55,083 nt of DNA from an uncultured Clostridiaceae bacterium (GCA_948469815.1 CAOKMR010000006.1:1-55083), one strand, 5' to 3'; positions 1-9,684 are shown, numbered from the stretch's first letter. A program made the numbers and translations. The notes: generated from the sequence alone by a model not told the origin.

Positions 1-293
1 GTGTAGATGATGGTGGTAATATTATTAGACCAGACTATGTAACAGAAACATTTTTAAAATTACTAAAAAAGAAAAATTTAAAGATTATTCGTTTTCATGA
101 TTTAAGACATACTTGTGCAAGTATTTTACTAAAGAATGGAGCAAATATGAAAGAAATTCAAGCATGGCTAGGTCATTCAAATTATAATACTACTGCTAAC
201 TTATATGCACATTTAGATACAAGTAGTGTAAATGATGTTGGAAAAGTAATAACAAGTGTATTTAGCACAAAAAAAGAAGTAGCTACTGCTTAA
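1..293 (+). CDS. Tyrosine recombinase/integrase, C-terminal part (5' end outside window)
   Basis: The reading frame is open from base 3 to the TAA at 291-293 (96 codons) and enters from outside the window. The catalytic-domain signature is clear: FHDLRHT gives the H-x-x-R pair, WLGHS gives the second His, and NLYAHLD holds the Tyr nucleophile, in the right order and spacing for a phage- or ICE-type tyrosine integrase. The enzyme would cut and rejoin DNA at an attachment site. The gene ends 114 bp before the 3' end of tRNA-Phe, the usual position for an integrase beside its tRNA att site, so the element it belongs to probably lies to the left. Family assignment is firm; the target site is inferred from position. 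Confidence 0.93.
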   Translation, partial: VDDGGNIIRPDYVTETFLKLLKKKNLKIIRFHDLRHTCASILLKNGANMKEIQAWLGHSNYNTTANLYAHLDTSSVNDVGKVITSVFSTKKEVATA

Positions 294-407
294 AAACTAC
301 TTCAACTAAAATATGTACTTTTAAACTGAAAATATAAAAATTAAATTTTTTAGATGATTTTTTAGATGTAACCTAAAATTTTAATTTTTATAGTACAAAA
401 TAGTGTT

Positions 408-483
408 TGGTGGCTTCTAGTGGAATCGAACCACTGACACGGAGATTTTCAGTCTCCTGCTCTACCAACTGAGCTAAGAAGCC
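408..483 (-). tRNA. tRNA-Phe (GAA)
   Basis: On the minus strand the molecule folds with acceptor stem GGCTTCT/AGAAGCC, a standard D arm, anticodon stem GGAGA/TCTCC with loop CTGAAAA (anticodon GAA), and a T arm containing GGTTCGATTCC. The CCA end is encoded at 408-410. It is the last gene of a Val-Asp-Phe array and its 3' end faces the integrase, which makes it the likely integration site. Confidence 0.96.
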
Positions 484-490
484 ATAAGAT

Positions 491-540
491 TGCACCAAAG
501 ATTTTCAGTCCTTTGCTCTACCAACTGAGCTATCAAGGCG
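491..540 (-). pseudogene. Decayed tRNA-Phe remnant A
   Basis: The minus strand reads like the 5' two thirds of a tRNA-Phe: a perfect D arm (TAGCTCAGTTGGTAGAGC) and an anticodon arm with ACTGAAAAT. The T arm and 3' acceptor strand are missing. Its AAAGG anticodon stem differs from the intact tRNA-Phe next to it, so it is not a simple recent copy. Probably a non-functional remnant. Confidence 0.75.
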
Positions 541-590
541 TATAAGTGAACTGTTGGTTTTCAATCCTTTGCTCTATCAATAAAGCAAAA
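541..590 (-). pseudogene. Decayed tRNA-Phe remnant B
   Basis: A second, more degraded tRNA-Phe-like fragment lies directly beside remnant A. It keeps GATAGAGCAAAGGATTGAAAA (D-arm 3' side plus anticodon loop with GAA) but has lost the D-stem 5' side, the T arm and the acceptor stem. Two graded remnants beside one intact tRNA suggest repeated duplication or integration events here. Confidence 0.65.
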
Positions 591-592
591 AA

Positions 593-669
593 TGGCGACC
601 TGGAACGGGCTCGAACCGTCGACCTCTAGCGTGACAGGCTAGCGTTCTAACCAACTGAACTACCAGGCC
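593..669 (-). tRNA. tRNA-Asp (GTC)
   Basis: A complete cloverleaf on the minus strand: acceptor GGCCTGG/CCAGGTC, anticodon stem CTAGC/GCTAG with loop CTGTCAC (anticodon GTC), T arm with GGTTCGAGCCC, discriminator G and encoded CCA at 593-595. Confidence 0.96.
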
Positions 670-678
670 GTAAAAAAA

Positions 679-754
679 TGGTGGGCGCTATAGGGCTCGA
701 ACCTATGACCTCCTGCTTGTAAGGCAGATGCTCTACCAACTGAGCTAAGCGCCC
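679..754 (-). tRNA. tRNA-Val (TAC)
   Basis: A complete cloverleaf on the minus strand: acceptor GGGCGCT/AGCGCCC, anticodon loop CTTACAA (anticodon TAC), T arm with GGTTCGAGCCC, encoded CCA at 679-681. It is the first gene of the array, directly behind a consensus promoter. Confidence 0.96.
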
Positions 755-774
755 ATTTTCTTTCGACATTGATT

Positions 775-803
775 ATTATACGTAATTTTCATAAAAATGT
801 CAA
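775..803 (-). promoter_or_regulatory. Consensus sigma-A promoter of the tRNA array
   Basis: On the minus strand there is a perfect -35 TTGACA (798-803) and perfect -10 TATAAT (775-780), 17 bp apart, about 20 bp upstream of tRNA-Val. Such a strong promoter fits a stable-RNA operon. Confidence 0.88.
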
Positions 804-841
804 TACTTTTTTTAAATTTTTTTACTTTTTTTATTTTCCTT

Positions 842-883
842 GATTGAGTAGACATATATGTTACCAAATATGTCTACTCAATC
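842..883. terminator. Perfect 16-bp inverted repeat downstream of the RNHCP gene
   Basis: GATTGAGTAGACATAT at 842-857 is matched perfectly by its reverse complement at 868-883, with a 10-nt loop. It lies between the end of the kinase/RNHCP operon and the tRNA promoter and probably ends or protects that transcript. Neither side has a clear U run, so classic Rho-independent termination is uncertain. Confidence 0.5.
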
Positions 884-945
884 TTCCCGTTGAAGTTAAT
901 TCGGAATGCACTTTTATAATTTCTTCAACTCAATTTAATGTATTT

Positions 946-1254
946 TTAATGCTTTGCGCTTAGTTGTATTAATAATTCCATATTGTCGTCTTCTGCTGAT
1001 TTATTTTTTCTTATTGCTCCACATTTTTTACATCTAAATATTATAACATATCCCTTTTTGTTATTCATTTCTAATCCTATTGGTTCTAAAAGTCCATGAC
1101 ATTTTTCTTGTCTATCTCCTGGATTTACATCAACATGTTTTGAATGTAAACATATTGGACAATGGTTTCTACAGGTATAACCTAATTTTTCTACTTTTGT
1201 TCCACAATTATCACATATAAATTCTTCATCTATTTTTGTAAATTTACTATACAT
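946..1254 (-). CDS. RNHCP-domain zinc-ribbon protein
   Basis: A 102-residue protein with two Cys pairs near the N-terminus (CDNCG and CRNHCPIC), a later Cys at about residue 53 and a CKKCG pair near residue 75. The string RNHCP is the hallmark of the RNHCP family, a small presumed zinc-binding family of unknown function. Its ATG overlaps the last 8 nt of the upstream nucleoside kinase gene, so the two are translationally coupled. Zinc binding is inferred from the Cys spacing; no substrate or partner can be read from the sequence. Confidence 0.85.
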   Translation of the reverse strand: MYSKFTKIDEEFICDNCGTKVEKLGYTCRNHCPICLHSKHVDVNPGDRQEKCHGLLEPIGLEMNNKKGYVIIFRCKKCGAIRKNKSAEDDNMELLIQLSAKH

Positions 1255-2893
1255 TAAATGCGCTTCCTCCTATAAATTCACGGATTAATGACGTCTTTGG
1301 TATATATTCCTCTGGTATTGAATTGAAATATTTTAATAAATTGTATAATCTTGTTGCCTCTGCACATTCAGGATTAGAATTATCTATCTCTTTTAAAAGT
1401 GGTATTGCATAATCCTTTAATACTGCTAATTCATATATTAATGAAGAGTTAAACATAGTATCTGCTTCTTCTTGATATGGGAATATATATTTACTTTCAC
1501 CTCTATTTACTGAGTACCATGTTTTTATTGTTTGTAAAGCAGAATATCCTCTAAAATTATTATCCCTTACAATTCTTCTTATTAATCTAGTATCAGTAGT
1601 AGATATATTATTATAATAGTCTAAGTTTAATACTGTTAAATCACTAATATATATTTTATATTTTTGCTCTCTTGGAATTGACATTGTTAGTTTATCATTT
1701 AAACAATGTATACCTTCCATTACTAATATATCATTTGAGTCTAATCTTATTGTATTTCCATTATATTCCTTATGACCATTTGTGAAATTGAAAGTTGGCA
1801 TTTCAACTTCTTCTCCTGCTAATAGTCTTTGAATATGTTTATTTAATAATTCAACATCTAAGGCTTCTAAACATTCAAAATCATAGTTTCCAAATTCATC
1901 TTTAGGGTTATCTTCTCTTTCTACAAAGTAATTATCTACAGATATTGTTACTGGCCTTTTTCCATTTAACATTAATTGAATTCCTAATCTATTAGCAAAT
2001 GTAGTTTTTCCTGATGAAGAAGGTCCTGCTATTAAAACTATTTTTGTAGATTTATTATTAACTATTTTATCGGCTATGTCAGAAATTTTCTTTTCATGTA
2101 GTGCCTCTGAAAGTATTATGGTTTCTTTACCTTTCTCTTCTTCTATTCTTTTATTTAGTTTATTAACCGTATCTATGTTTAAAATTTTATATATTTCATC
2201 GTATTCATCTAATGTTGATAATAATTTTTTAGTCTCTTTAAATTGAGCAAGTTCATTTGGTGCTTCTCTACTTGGATATTTAATTAAAAATCCATCTTTA
2301 TATTTTACTAAATCAAATACTTTAACTACTCCTGTAGAAATAGGCATTACTCCAAAGAAATAGTTATAATAATCTTCACAATAATATAATGATATTTTAT
2401 CTGTTTCATCTTTTTTATTTAATTGCAATAATATACCTGTTTTATTTTTCTCTTTTTCATAAAACTTTCTAGCTTCTTCCCTAGACATAACTACTTTTGT
2501 TATTTCTAAATCTTTTTCTACAATCTCTTGCATTTTAGTCTTTACTTTATTTATCATTTCGTCTGTTATTTCTACATTATCTATAACACAGTACATAGAA
2601 TTTGATAATTGATAATTTACAGTTAACTTCGCCTCAGGATATACTTCTTTAAAAGCTTTAGCCATTATATAAAGTGCTCCTCTTACATATACCCTTTTTC
2701 CTTCTTTATTAGTATAATCTAATAATTCTATATTACAGTCTTCATGGATTTTATGATTTAAACTTTTAACTTTATTATTGCAAATACATGTAATTATCTT
2801 ATTTTTTGAATTTTCTATTTCATTTTTTAATGCATCTTTTATTTTCGTATTTGGTTCTACGTTAAAAGTTTTATCTTTATATGTTATTTTCAT
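1247..2893 (-). CDS. TGS/SAD-domain nucleoside (uridine-type) kinase
   Basis: A 548-residue protein with three parts: an N-terminal TGS-like domain, a ThrRS second-additional-domain-like region (residues about 65-180), and a C-terminal P-loop kinase of the uridine kinase/phosphoribulokinase type. The Walker A motif is AGPSSSGKTT, followed by SVDNYF and the EGIHCLN strand. It should transfer phosphate from ATP to a nucleoside such as uridine in the cytosol. The start at 2893 is preferred over an upstream alternative because AAAGGAAAG lies at proper spacing before it and the TGS domain starts there. This fused architecture is common in Clostridia and Bacteroidetes. Confidence 0.86.
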   Translation of the reverse strand: MKITYKDKTFNVEPNTKIKDALKNEIENSKNKIITCICNNKVKSLNHKIHEDCNIELLDYTNKEGKRVYVRGALYIMAKAFKEVYPEAKLTVNYQLSNSMYCVIDNVEITDEMINKVKTKMQEIVEKDLEITKVVMSREEARKFYEKEKNKTGILLQLNKKDETDKISLYYCEDYYNYFFGVMPISTGVVKVFDLVKYKDGFLIKYPSREAPNELAQFKETKKLLSTLDEYDEIYKILNIDTVNKLNKRIEEEKGKETIILSEALHEKKISDIADKIVNNKSTKIVLIAGPSSSGKTTFANRLGIQLMLNGKRPVTISVDNYFVEREDNPKDEFGNYDFECLEALDVELLNKHIQRLLAGEEVEMPTFNFTNGHKEYNGNTIRLDSNDILVMEGIHCLNDKLTMSIPREQKYKIYISDLTVLNLDYYNNISTTDTRLIRRIVRDNNFRGYSALQTIKTWYSVNRGESKYIFPYQEEADTMFNSSLIYELAVLKDYAIPLLKEIDNSNPECAEATRLYNLLKYFNSIPEEYIPKTSLIREFIGGSAFNV

Positions 2894-3032
2894 GTTTTCT
2901 ATCTTTCCTTTCTTAAGGTACAAATTGGTTAGAAAAGAATCATTTTCAACCTTGTTTGCTTTCACATTTTCATTATTAATACTTATATTATTACCAATTC
3001 TAAAAAAATTTTTCTAATTCTCGTTATAATAC

Positions 3033-3680
3033 TTAATATCCCCTAGGTTCTAGTTTTAGATATATTGGTTTTTCCTCTCTTATAATTGTTGATACTCCGT
3101 GTCCTGGGTAAACTAATGTATCATCTGGTAATATTAATAATTTATTTACTATTGAATTCATAATTTCTTCTAAGCTTCCTGTTGGTAAGTCTGTTCTTCC
3201 CCAAGTACCTCTAAATAAAGTATCTCCCGAAAATAACATCTTGTGTTCTTTACAATACAATGATATACCTCCACTTGTGTGACCTGGAGTATGAATTACT
3301 CGCATTTGTATATCTCCTAAATGCAATAAATCTTCATCATCTACTCTTCTAACATCATTTAATATTACAGGTTCCATTCCAATATATTCTGTTAGCATTA
3401 TTTCTTGATTATTTATATTTCTTTCGCAAATTCTATGTAGTAGTATTGTTCCTCCTGCTTTTTGCCTTAATTCATTTACTCCCCCTACATGGTCTCCATG
3501 ACAATGAGTTACTAATATATATTTTAACTTAGCTTCTAAAATTTCTAACATTTCTAATATTTTATCAGTTTCACCTGCTGGGTCTATTACCATAGTTTCT
3601 TTTGTTATCTCATCATGTATTATATAGCAATTTGTTGGATCTACCAAAAGAGTATTTATCTTTAATGTCTTTAGTATCAT
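3033..3680 (-). CDS. Metallo-beta-lactamase-fold hydrolase (glyoxalase II-like)
   Basis: A 215-residue single-domain MBL-fold protein. The metal motif THCHGDHVGG (about residues 58-67) is followed by the later metal ligands HTPGHTSGG, FSGDTLF and PGHG, in glyoxalase II order. The family hydrolyses thioesters such as S-lactoylglutathione or related small molecules; the actual substrate cannot be told. It starts with ATG behind GAAGGG. It is co-directional with relA but separated from it by a structured 120-bp element. Confidence 0.88.
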   Translation of the reverse strand: MILKTLKINTLLVDPTNCYIIHDEITKETMVIDPAGETDKILEMLEILEAKLKYILVTHCHGDHVGGVNELRQKAGGTILLHRICERNINNQEIMLTEYIGMEPVILNDVRRVDDEDLLHLGDIQMRVIHTPGHTSGGISLYCKEHKMLFSGDTLFRGTWGRTDLPTGSLEEIMNSIVNKLLILPDDTLVYPGHGVSTIIREEKPIYLKLEPRGY

Positions 3681-3720
3681 TTTTATTATTTTCCCTTCTA
3701 ATTCTTTATATATAATATAT

Positions 3721-3840
3721 TTGTAAAAGAATTGTTATTTGACTAGGCAAATGAAAATGAAATCAATGAGGCGTACTAGTGTACGTTTATTTGATTTCAT
3801 TTGAAATTTAACAACGTCAAATGGCAATTATTTTGCAAAA
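3721..3840. repeat. Structured ~120-bp intergenic element, copy 1 (behind relA)
   Basis: A long imperfect hairpin that begins right after the relA stop. The outer arms (TATTTGAC / GTCAAAT and flanks) pair, the inner arms TGAAATCAA / TTGATTTCA pair, and the tip is GAGGCGTACTAGTGTACG. Unpaired CTAGGC and AACAACG blocks are shared with a second copy at 29.8 kb whose stems differ in sequence yet still pair. It may be a small RNA structure, a mobile repeat or a transcript-end structure. I do not recognise a named family. Confidence 0.75.
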
Positions 3841-3843
3841 GTA

Positions 3844-6039
3844 TTAGTTTTTACGCTTAACCTCATAAACACTATCAATCTTTCTTAAAACTCTAAATAA
3901 TTTGTTTAATGTTTCTAGATTTTCTATCTCAGTAGTAACTTCTGTTATAACTATTTTTTCTTTTGTAACCTTTGAACGAATATCCATTATGCTTACTTTT
4001 TCATTTCCAAATTCTCTTACAATATCTGATAATAGACCATCTCTATCATTTGAAAATATCTCTATATTTACAGTATAAGAGGTTTTTGCCTTTTCATACC
4101 AAGCAACATCTATTATTCTATCTTCTTGTTCTAATAATTCATATACATTTATACAATCACTTCTATGAACAGAAACACCTCTTCCTTTTGTAATATAACC
4201 TATTATTTTATCTCCTGGCACAGGATTACAACATTTTGCAAATTTAACTAAACAATTATCTATTCCTTTTACAATAATACCAGAATTCGTTGGCTTTCCT
4301 TGAATCTTTTTACTTGAACTAGAAAGTTCCTCAATTTTCTTTTCTAATTCTTCTTCTTTGTGGTCTTTAGAGTATTCATTTAATAGTTTAGAAACTATTT
4401 TTCCTGGTGATATTGCCCCAAATCCTACAGATGATTGCATTTCTGTTACATTTGGAAATTTATATCTTTCTAACATTGCATTAATATATTCTTGTTTGTA
4501 AAGTTCTGTTTCTGTTAGTCCAACTCTTTTTATTTCTCTCGAAAGTAATTCTTTTCCTCTTTCAATATTTTCTTCTCTATTTGCTTTTTTAAACCATTGT
4601 TGAATTTTGCTTTTTGCTCTGGTACTTTGAACAAATTTAAGCCAATCTCTGCTTGGTCCTTTCGCATTATCAGATGTTATTATGTCCACAATGTCTCCAT
4701 TGTTCAATTTTGTTACTATTGGCATCATCTGCGAGTTTATTTTACACCCAGTCATTCTATTTCCTATTTCTGTATGTATACTATAGGCAAAGTCTATTGG
4801 TGTTGCATCTTTGGGCAATACTTTGATTTCACCATTTTTAGTGAATACATATACTTCATCTTCAAATAATTCTTTCTTTAATGTGTTTAAAAATTCATTT
4901 GGGTCATTCATTTCTTTTTGCCATTCTAATGATTCCCTTAACCATGAAAGTTTGTCTTCTTCAACTTTTACTGTAGTCTTCTTAAATCTATTTGCTTCCT
5001 TATATGCCCAATGTGCTGCTATACCAAATTCAGCTATCCTATGCATGTCCCAAGTACGTATTTGTACCTCTACTGGTGTTGCATTAGGTCCTATCAAAGT
5101 TGTATGTAGTGATTGATACATATTAGCTTTTGGAACAGCTATATAGTCTTTAAATCTTCCTGGCATTGGATTATATAGTTCATGCACAACACCTAATGCT
5201 GCATAACAATCTTTTACTGAATTAACTATTATTCTTAATGCGAATAAATCATATACTTGCTCTAAAGTTATTCCATCTCTTTGCATTTTTCTATAAATAC
5301 TATAAATATGTTTTGCTCTTCCTGTAGTGTCTGCAACTATTTTTGCTTTTTTTAATTCTATTGTAATTTCTTTTTTTATTTTATCTACAAAGTCTAATCT
5401 TTCTTCTCTTTTCTCATTTAATCCTTCTAAAATTTCTCTATATTCATCTGGATATAAATATTTAAAGCTTAAATCCTCTAATTCCCATTTTAATGAATAC
5501 ATACCTATTCTATTTGCAAGTGGTGCATATAAATCCATCGTTTCTTTTGAAATTGCAAGTTGCCTATCCCTTGTTAAGTATTTTAAAGTTCTCATGTTGT
5601 GTAATCTATCTGCAAGTTTTATAAGTATTACTCTTATATCTTTTCCCATAGCTAAAAACATTTTTCTATAGTTCTCAACTTGTTGTTCTTCTTTATCCGT
5701 GTATTGTAATTTTTGTAATTTTGTTACGCCATCTACAATTTCAGTTACTTCTTTTCCAAATTCTTTTATTAAATCTTGACGTGTTGCTTCTGTATCTTCT
5801 ATAACATCATGCAATAGAGCAGCGCAAACTGTGGTAGTATCCATTCCTAATCCCGCAAGAATATTTGCTACATTTAATGGGTGTATAATATATGGTTCTC
5901 CTGATTTTCTCTTTTGTGATCCATGATATTGTAAAGCATAATTATATGCTCTTGTTACTGTTTTTATATCTGCTATTTTATTATTCTTCTTTATTGTAGA
6001 TATTAGGTCATTTAATGTTATTTGCTGTTCTTCTTGCAT
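3844..6039 (-). CDS. relA: Bifunctional (p)ppGpp synthetase/hydrolase RelA/SpoT (Rel)
   Basis: A 731-residue long RSH enzyme. The HD hydrolase domain is present (HPLNVANILAG, then LLHDVIEDT), with the synthetase domain after it (region around YNPMPGRFKDYIAVPKANMYQSLHTT), a TGS domain (EVYVFTKNGEIKVLPKDATP) and a C-terminal zinc-finger/ACT region (CCNPVPGD). It makes and degrades the stringent-response alarmones (p)ppGpp on the ribosome and in the cytosol. Length and domain order are those of the usual Firmicute bifunctional enzyme. The ATG follows GAAGGG. Its 3' end is followed at once by the structured element of 3721-3840. Confidence 0.96.
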   Translation of the reverse strand: MQEEQQITLNDLISTIKKNNKIADIKTVTRAYNYALQYHGSQKRKSGEPYIIHPLNVANILAGLGMDTTTVCAALLHDVIEDTEATRQDLIKEFGKEVTEIVDGVTKLQKLQYTDKEEQQVENYRKMFLAMGKDIRVILIKLADRLHNMRTLKYLTRDRQLAISKETMDLYAPLANRIGMYSLKWELEDLSFKYLYPDEYREILEGLNEKREERLDFVDKIKKEITIELKKAKIVADTTGRAKHIYSIYRKMQRDGITLEQVYDLFALRIIVNSVKDCYAALGVVHELYNPMPGRFKDYIAVPKANMYQSLHTTLIGPNATPVEVQIRTWDMHRIAEFGIAAHWAYKEANRFKKTTVKVEEDKLSWLRESLEWQKEMNDPNEFLNTLKKELFEDEVYVFTKNGEIKVLPKDATPIDFAYSIHTEIGNRMTGCKINSQMMPIVTKLNNGDIVDIITSDNAKGPSRDWLKFVQSTRAKSKIQQWFKKANREENIERGKELLSREIKRVGLTETELYKQEYINAMLERYKFPNVTEMQSSVGFGAISPGKIVSKLLNEYSKDHKEEELEKKIEELSSSSKKIQGKPTNSGIIVKGIDNCLVKFAKCCNPVPGDKIIGYITKGRGVSVHRSDCINVYELLEQEDRIIDVAWYEKAKTSYTVNIEIFSNDRDGLLSDIVREFGNEKVSIMDIRSKVTKEKIVITEVTTEIENLETLNKLFRVLRKIDSVYEVKRKN

Positions 6040-6088
6040 TTGTTATCATCCCTTCTCGAGTTACAAATTTCTTCTCTTATTTTTAAGA

Positions 6089-7471
6089 TTAAAATTCTAT
6101 TTTCTCTTCAATCCATTTATTTAGTTCCTCTATTGGTAATCGTATCTGTTCCATTGTATCTCTATCTCTTATTGTTACTGTATTATTTTCTAATGTATCA
6201 AAGTCTATTGTTACACAATAAGGAGTTCCTATTTCATCTTCTCTTCTATATCTTTTTCCTATACTTCCTGTTTCATCATAATCACAAATAAATTTCTTAG
6301 ATAACATATCATATACCTCATTTGCTTTGTCTGATAATTTTTTAGATAATGGAAGTATTGCAACTTTATATGGTGCAAGTGCCGGATGTAAATGTAGTAC
6401 TATTCTCGTATCTCCTTCTGCAATTTCTTCTTCATCATATGCATTACATAAAAATGCTAGTGCTACTCTGTCTGCTCCTAATGATGGTTCTATACAATAC
6501 GGTACATATTTTTCATTGGTTTCTGTATCTAAATAATTCATATCTTCTTTAGAAAATTCCATATGTTTTTTTAAGTCAAAGTCTGTTCTGTCTGCAATTC
6601 CCCATAGTTCTCCCCAACCAAATGGAAAAGCAAATTCTATATCTGTTGTTGCATTACTATAATGTGATAATTCTTCTTTTTCATGATCTCTTAGTCTTAT
6701 ATTTTCTTCTTTCATTCCTAAAGATAATAGCCAATTTTTACAATATTCTTTCCAATATGAATGCCATTTTAAGTCTGTTCCTGGCTTACAGAAAAACTCT
6801 AATTCCATTTGTTCAAATTCTCTTGTTCTAAATGTAAAGTTTCCTGGTGTTATTTCATTTCTAAAGGCCTTTCCTATTTGAGCAATTCCCATTGGTAGTT
6901 TCTTTCTTGTAGTTCTTAAAACGTTTTTGAAATTAACAAATATTCCCTGTGCGGTTTCTGGTCTTAAATATATTTCAGCTTTTGCATCTTCTGTAACACC
7001 TTGAAATGTTTTAAACATTAGATTAAATTTTCTAATTGATGTATAATTTAATTTTCCACATACAGGGCAAACTATATTATTATCATTTATGTATTTAACT
7101 GTTTGCTCGTCAGACCAACCATCTGCTATTACATCCTTACCATTCTTTGTTGCCCATTCTTCAATTAGTTTATCTGCTCTATGTCTAGATTTACATTCTT
7201 TACAATCTATTAAAGGGTCTGAAAATCCTCCAACATGCCCAGAAGCAACCCAAGTTTGTGGATTCATAAGTATTGCTGCATCTAAACCTACATTCATTTT
7301 ATTTTCTTGAATGAATTTTTTTCTCCACGCTGTTTTTACATTATTTTTAAATTCTACTCCTAATGGTCCATAGTCCCAAGTGTTTGCTAATCCTCCATAT
7401 ATTTCTGAGCCTGGATATATATATCCTCTTGCTTTACACAAGTTTACAATTTTTTCCATTGATTCTAACAT
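6089..7471 (-). CDS. glyS: Glycyl-tRNA synthetase, single-chain class II type
   Basis: A 460-residue homodimeric-type GlyRS that charges tRNA-Gly. It begins with the family's usual N-terminus ([20 protein letters not shown]), has class II motif 2 ([22 protein letters not shown] split over its conserved core) and motif 3 ([11 protein letters not shown]), and ends in the anticodon-binding domain ([10 protein letters not shown]). The start at 7471 follows GGAGGAATAAAA; a longer in-frame extension upstream lacks family similarity and is ignored. The Zn-binding-like CPVCG insertion is present near residue 115. Confidence 0.95.
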   Translation of the reverse strand: MLESMEKIVNLCKARGYIYPGSEIYGGLANTWDYGPLGVEFKNNVKTAWRKKFIQENKMNVGLDAAILMNPQTWVASGHVGGFSDPLIDCKECKSRHRADKLIEEWATKNGKDVIADGWSDEQTVKYINDNNIVCPVCGKLNYTSIRKFNLMFKTFQGVTEDAKAEIYLRPETAQGIFVNFKNVLRTTRKKLPMGIAQIGKAFRNEITPGNFTFRTREFEQMELEFFCKPGTDLKWHSYWKEYCKNWLLSLGMKEENIRLRDHEKEELSHYSNATTDIEFAFPFGWGELWGIADRTDFDLKKHMEFSKEDMNYLDTETNEKYVPYCIEPSLGADRVALAFLCNAYDEEEIAEGDTRIVLHLHPALAPYKVAILPLSKKLSDKANEVYDMLSKKFICDYDETGSIGKRYRREDEIGTPYCVTIDFDTLENNTVTIRDRDTMEQIRLPIEELNKWIEEKIEF

Positions 7472-7547
7472 TTTTATTCCTCCTTTTATACATTCAATAA
7501 TATTATAGTGACACAGTATACTTAGCAAATTTTTTATGCACTGTTCA

Positions 7548-7592
7548 CAAAACCATGAGAATAGGAAAATTTTTCTTATTCTCATGGTTTTT
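7548..7592 (-). terminator. Terminator hairpin behind secF
   Basis: Minus-strand arms AACCATGAGAATA and TATTCTCATGGTT pair over 13 bp, followed by TTTT. It lies just after the secF stop and before the glyS promoter region, so it probably ends the SecD/SecF transcript. Confidence 0.72.
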
Positions 7593-7614
7593 CTAAGTTT
7601 GCGTGTCCAGAAAA

Positions 7615-8253
7615 CTAAATTTCTTGTTTATTTAATTTTATTGCATTACAGATTAATGTTAAGAAATATATAAGTGCTAAAAATATTATAAAGAACTCAT
7701 TAACTGGTATTCTTGTTAATGCAACTATACTTACATATAATGCACTTACTCCAATTAGTGTTAATACTGGAATTCCTATACATTTTATAATTCCTTGATT
7801 TCTATATCTAACTATAAAATACACAAGTATCACTATTGTTGTTATAACTATTGGCGATATATATTTTGTTATCATTTCCCATATATTTACTTGAGGTATT
7901 TGTGTTACTATTATATCATTTTCTTTATTAATCTCTATCTCATATTTTTCATTTAGTTTTTGGACTATATTGTTTTGTTGTTCTTCTGTTATATCTTTTG
8001 CTACTATTGATACGACTGTTCCAAAGGTATTCCCTTGTTGTATTTTTAATTTATTCGTACCTAAAATTTCTTTTGCTATTTCTTCAATTTCATTTACTTT
8101 AAATTCTTTAGTTAAATATATATTCATTCTTACAGATTTTGAATATAATAAATCATAATTATAACCTTTTACACATATCATAATTATTCCTGCTAAAATA
8201 ATTAGCGCAACTATTACCATTATTATTTTTATAATATTATTTATGTTTTTCAT
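7615..8253 (-). CDS. SecF-like protein-export membrane protein (short, divergent)
   Basis: A 212-residue membrane protein with an N-terminal TM helix, an external domain (residues about 35-120) and at least three further hydrophobic segments to the C-terminus. Shortness and strong divergence make single-protein recognition weak, but it follows a SecD-like gene with 23 bp between them, and the N-terminal layout (one TM, then a periplasmic-type domain, then a TM bundle) matches SecF. SecDF uses the proton gradient to help pull proteins out of the Sec channel. The usual SecF length is near 300, so this form is reduced. Confidence 0.6.
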   Translation of the reverse strand: MKNINNIIKIIMVIVALIILAGIIMICVKGYNYDLLYSKSVRMNIYLTKEFKVNEIEEIAKEILGTNKLKIQQGNTFGTVVSIVAKDITEEQQNNIVQKLNEKYEIEINKENDIIVTQIPQVNIWEMITKYISPIVITTIVILVYFIVRYRNQGIIKCIGIPVLTLIGVSALYVSIVALTRIPVNEFFIIFLALIYFLTLICNAIKLNKQEI

Positions 8254-8276
8254 AATCTAACATTCCTTCCTTCAAT

Positions 8277-9665
8277 TTATTTTTTTGCTTCTTCTATTAG
8301 TAATGTTCTAGTAAATAAAACATTCATTAATGCTATTACAATTATTCCCCAGAATAAAAGTGTTCCTATTGAAGAAATTGCTGAAGATGAGTTATATGTG
8401 AATATGACTGATGGAATTAAAGTTATTATTAATAAATCTATTACTTTTAAGCATGATTTATATATTTTTGCTTTTCTATCTTCTTTAGAATCATTTTTGT
8501 CTAAGTTTCTTAAAATCTTACAATTTACATATGTGTTTATTAAAATAAGTATTAAACTAGGTATTATAGTCTCAAGACCTATTTCTGTTTTTGTATATCT
8601 TACTATAATTAGTAATAATGCTATTGAACCAATATAAACTATTGTTGATAATAACCCTAATTTCTTGTATTTAATTATTATATATATTATAGTTATTAAA
8701 ATTATTAATGCTATTATCCCTAACATAATATATTTAAATATATTGTTTGCATATACAGATTGCATATAATCACTTGATTGTACTTCATATTCTAGTGGCA
8801 TTTCACCATTAGATAATAATGTTGCATAATATTGCGCTTGTTCTACATTTTCACTTATTGTATCACTGTCTGTACTTGATGAACCAATTGTTATGGTTAA
8901 TTCTCCATTTTTTATTTCTTCATCAAAGTCTGTAGATAAAAAGTCTTCCCCATTTATTTTCATTGTAATTGTTTTTTTATTAGCTGTTTCTTCTGTTCCT
9001 TCTGTATCTTCTGTATTTTCAGATTCCTCTACTTTCTTATAGTCTTTACTAATTTGTTCTACTTTCTTTTTTCCTTCTTTGTTAAATTTTATGCTTAAAT
9101 ATACAGTAACTCCCGATTCTGTTGAATTATATAGAACACTTGCATTTTTAATATCATCATTTGTCATTAATACGTTTTTATCATTTGTATCTACTATTTC
9201 AAATTTTCCACTTGACAATAAGTGTGATAGAGTTGTATCTGTATTGTCTGTATCTGCTAGTTCTACATATATGTTGCCATTTTCTTCATTTAATCTTACA
9301 TCATAATTTGCTATTTTTGAGCTTTTTAATCTTCCCCTAATAATTTTTTCTACTTTTTGATAATTTTCCTTTGTCTTACTTTCTTCACTATTTTCTGGCA
9401 CTTGTTCTTTTGTGTATGAATTTTCATCTGCACCTTCTGGTATTGATTCTACAATATTTCCTTCTGAGTCACGGATTACCTCATTTGTATGATCTCCGAC
9501 TTTTAATGTAGTTATTCTTGAACCCTTAATGCTTAATCCAAGTTCATAATCTGGTAATATATTATCGTAGGATACTAATTTCTTTATATATATTCCTCCA
9601 AATCCTACGACTGTAACTAATACCATTACTAATATTATTAGTGCAATTTTTAATTTTTTTTCCAC
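8277..9665 (-). CDS. SecD-like protein-export membrane protein (divergent)
   Basis: A 462-residue protein with one N-terminal TM helix, a large extracytoplasmic domain (about residues 30-310, acidic in the middle with a Glu/Thr-rich stretch) and a C-terminal bundle of about five TM helices. The region around SGKFEIVDTNDKNVL followed by a VYLSIKFNKEGKKK strand resembles the SecD P1 domain. The GTG start at 9665 is chosen because AAAGGA lies upstream and the TM helix follows directly. With the SecF-like gene downstream it probably forms the SecDF accessory motor. The low similarity is typical of some Clostridia lineages. Confidence 0.7.
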   Translation of the reverse strand: MEKKLKIALIILVMVLVTVVGFGGIYIKKLVSYDNILPDYELGLSIKGSRITTLKVGDHTNEVIRDSEGNIVESIPEGADENSYTKEQVPENSEESKTKENYQKVEKIIRGRLKSSKIANYDVRLNEENGNIYVELADTDNTDTTLSHLLSSGKFEIVDTNDKNVLMTNDDIKNASVLYNSTESGVTVYLSIKFNKEGKKKVEQISKDYKKVEESENTEDTEGTEETANKKTITMKINGEDFLSTDFDEEIKNGELTITIGSSSTDSDTISENVEQAQYYATLLSNGEMPLEYEVQSSDYMQSVYANNIFKYIMLGIIALIILITIIYIIIKYKKLGLLSTIVYIGSIALLLIIVRYTKTEIGLETIIPSLILILINTYVNCKILRNLDKNDSKEDRKAKIYKSCLKVIDLLIITLIPSVIFTYNSSSAISSIGTLLFWGIIVIALMNVLFTRTLLIEEAKK

Positions 9666-9684
9666 TGTTCTCAATCCTTTCAAT

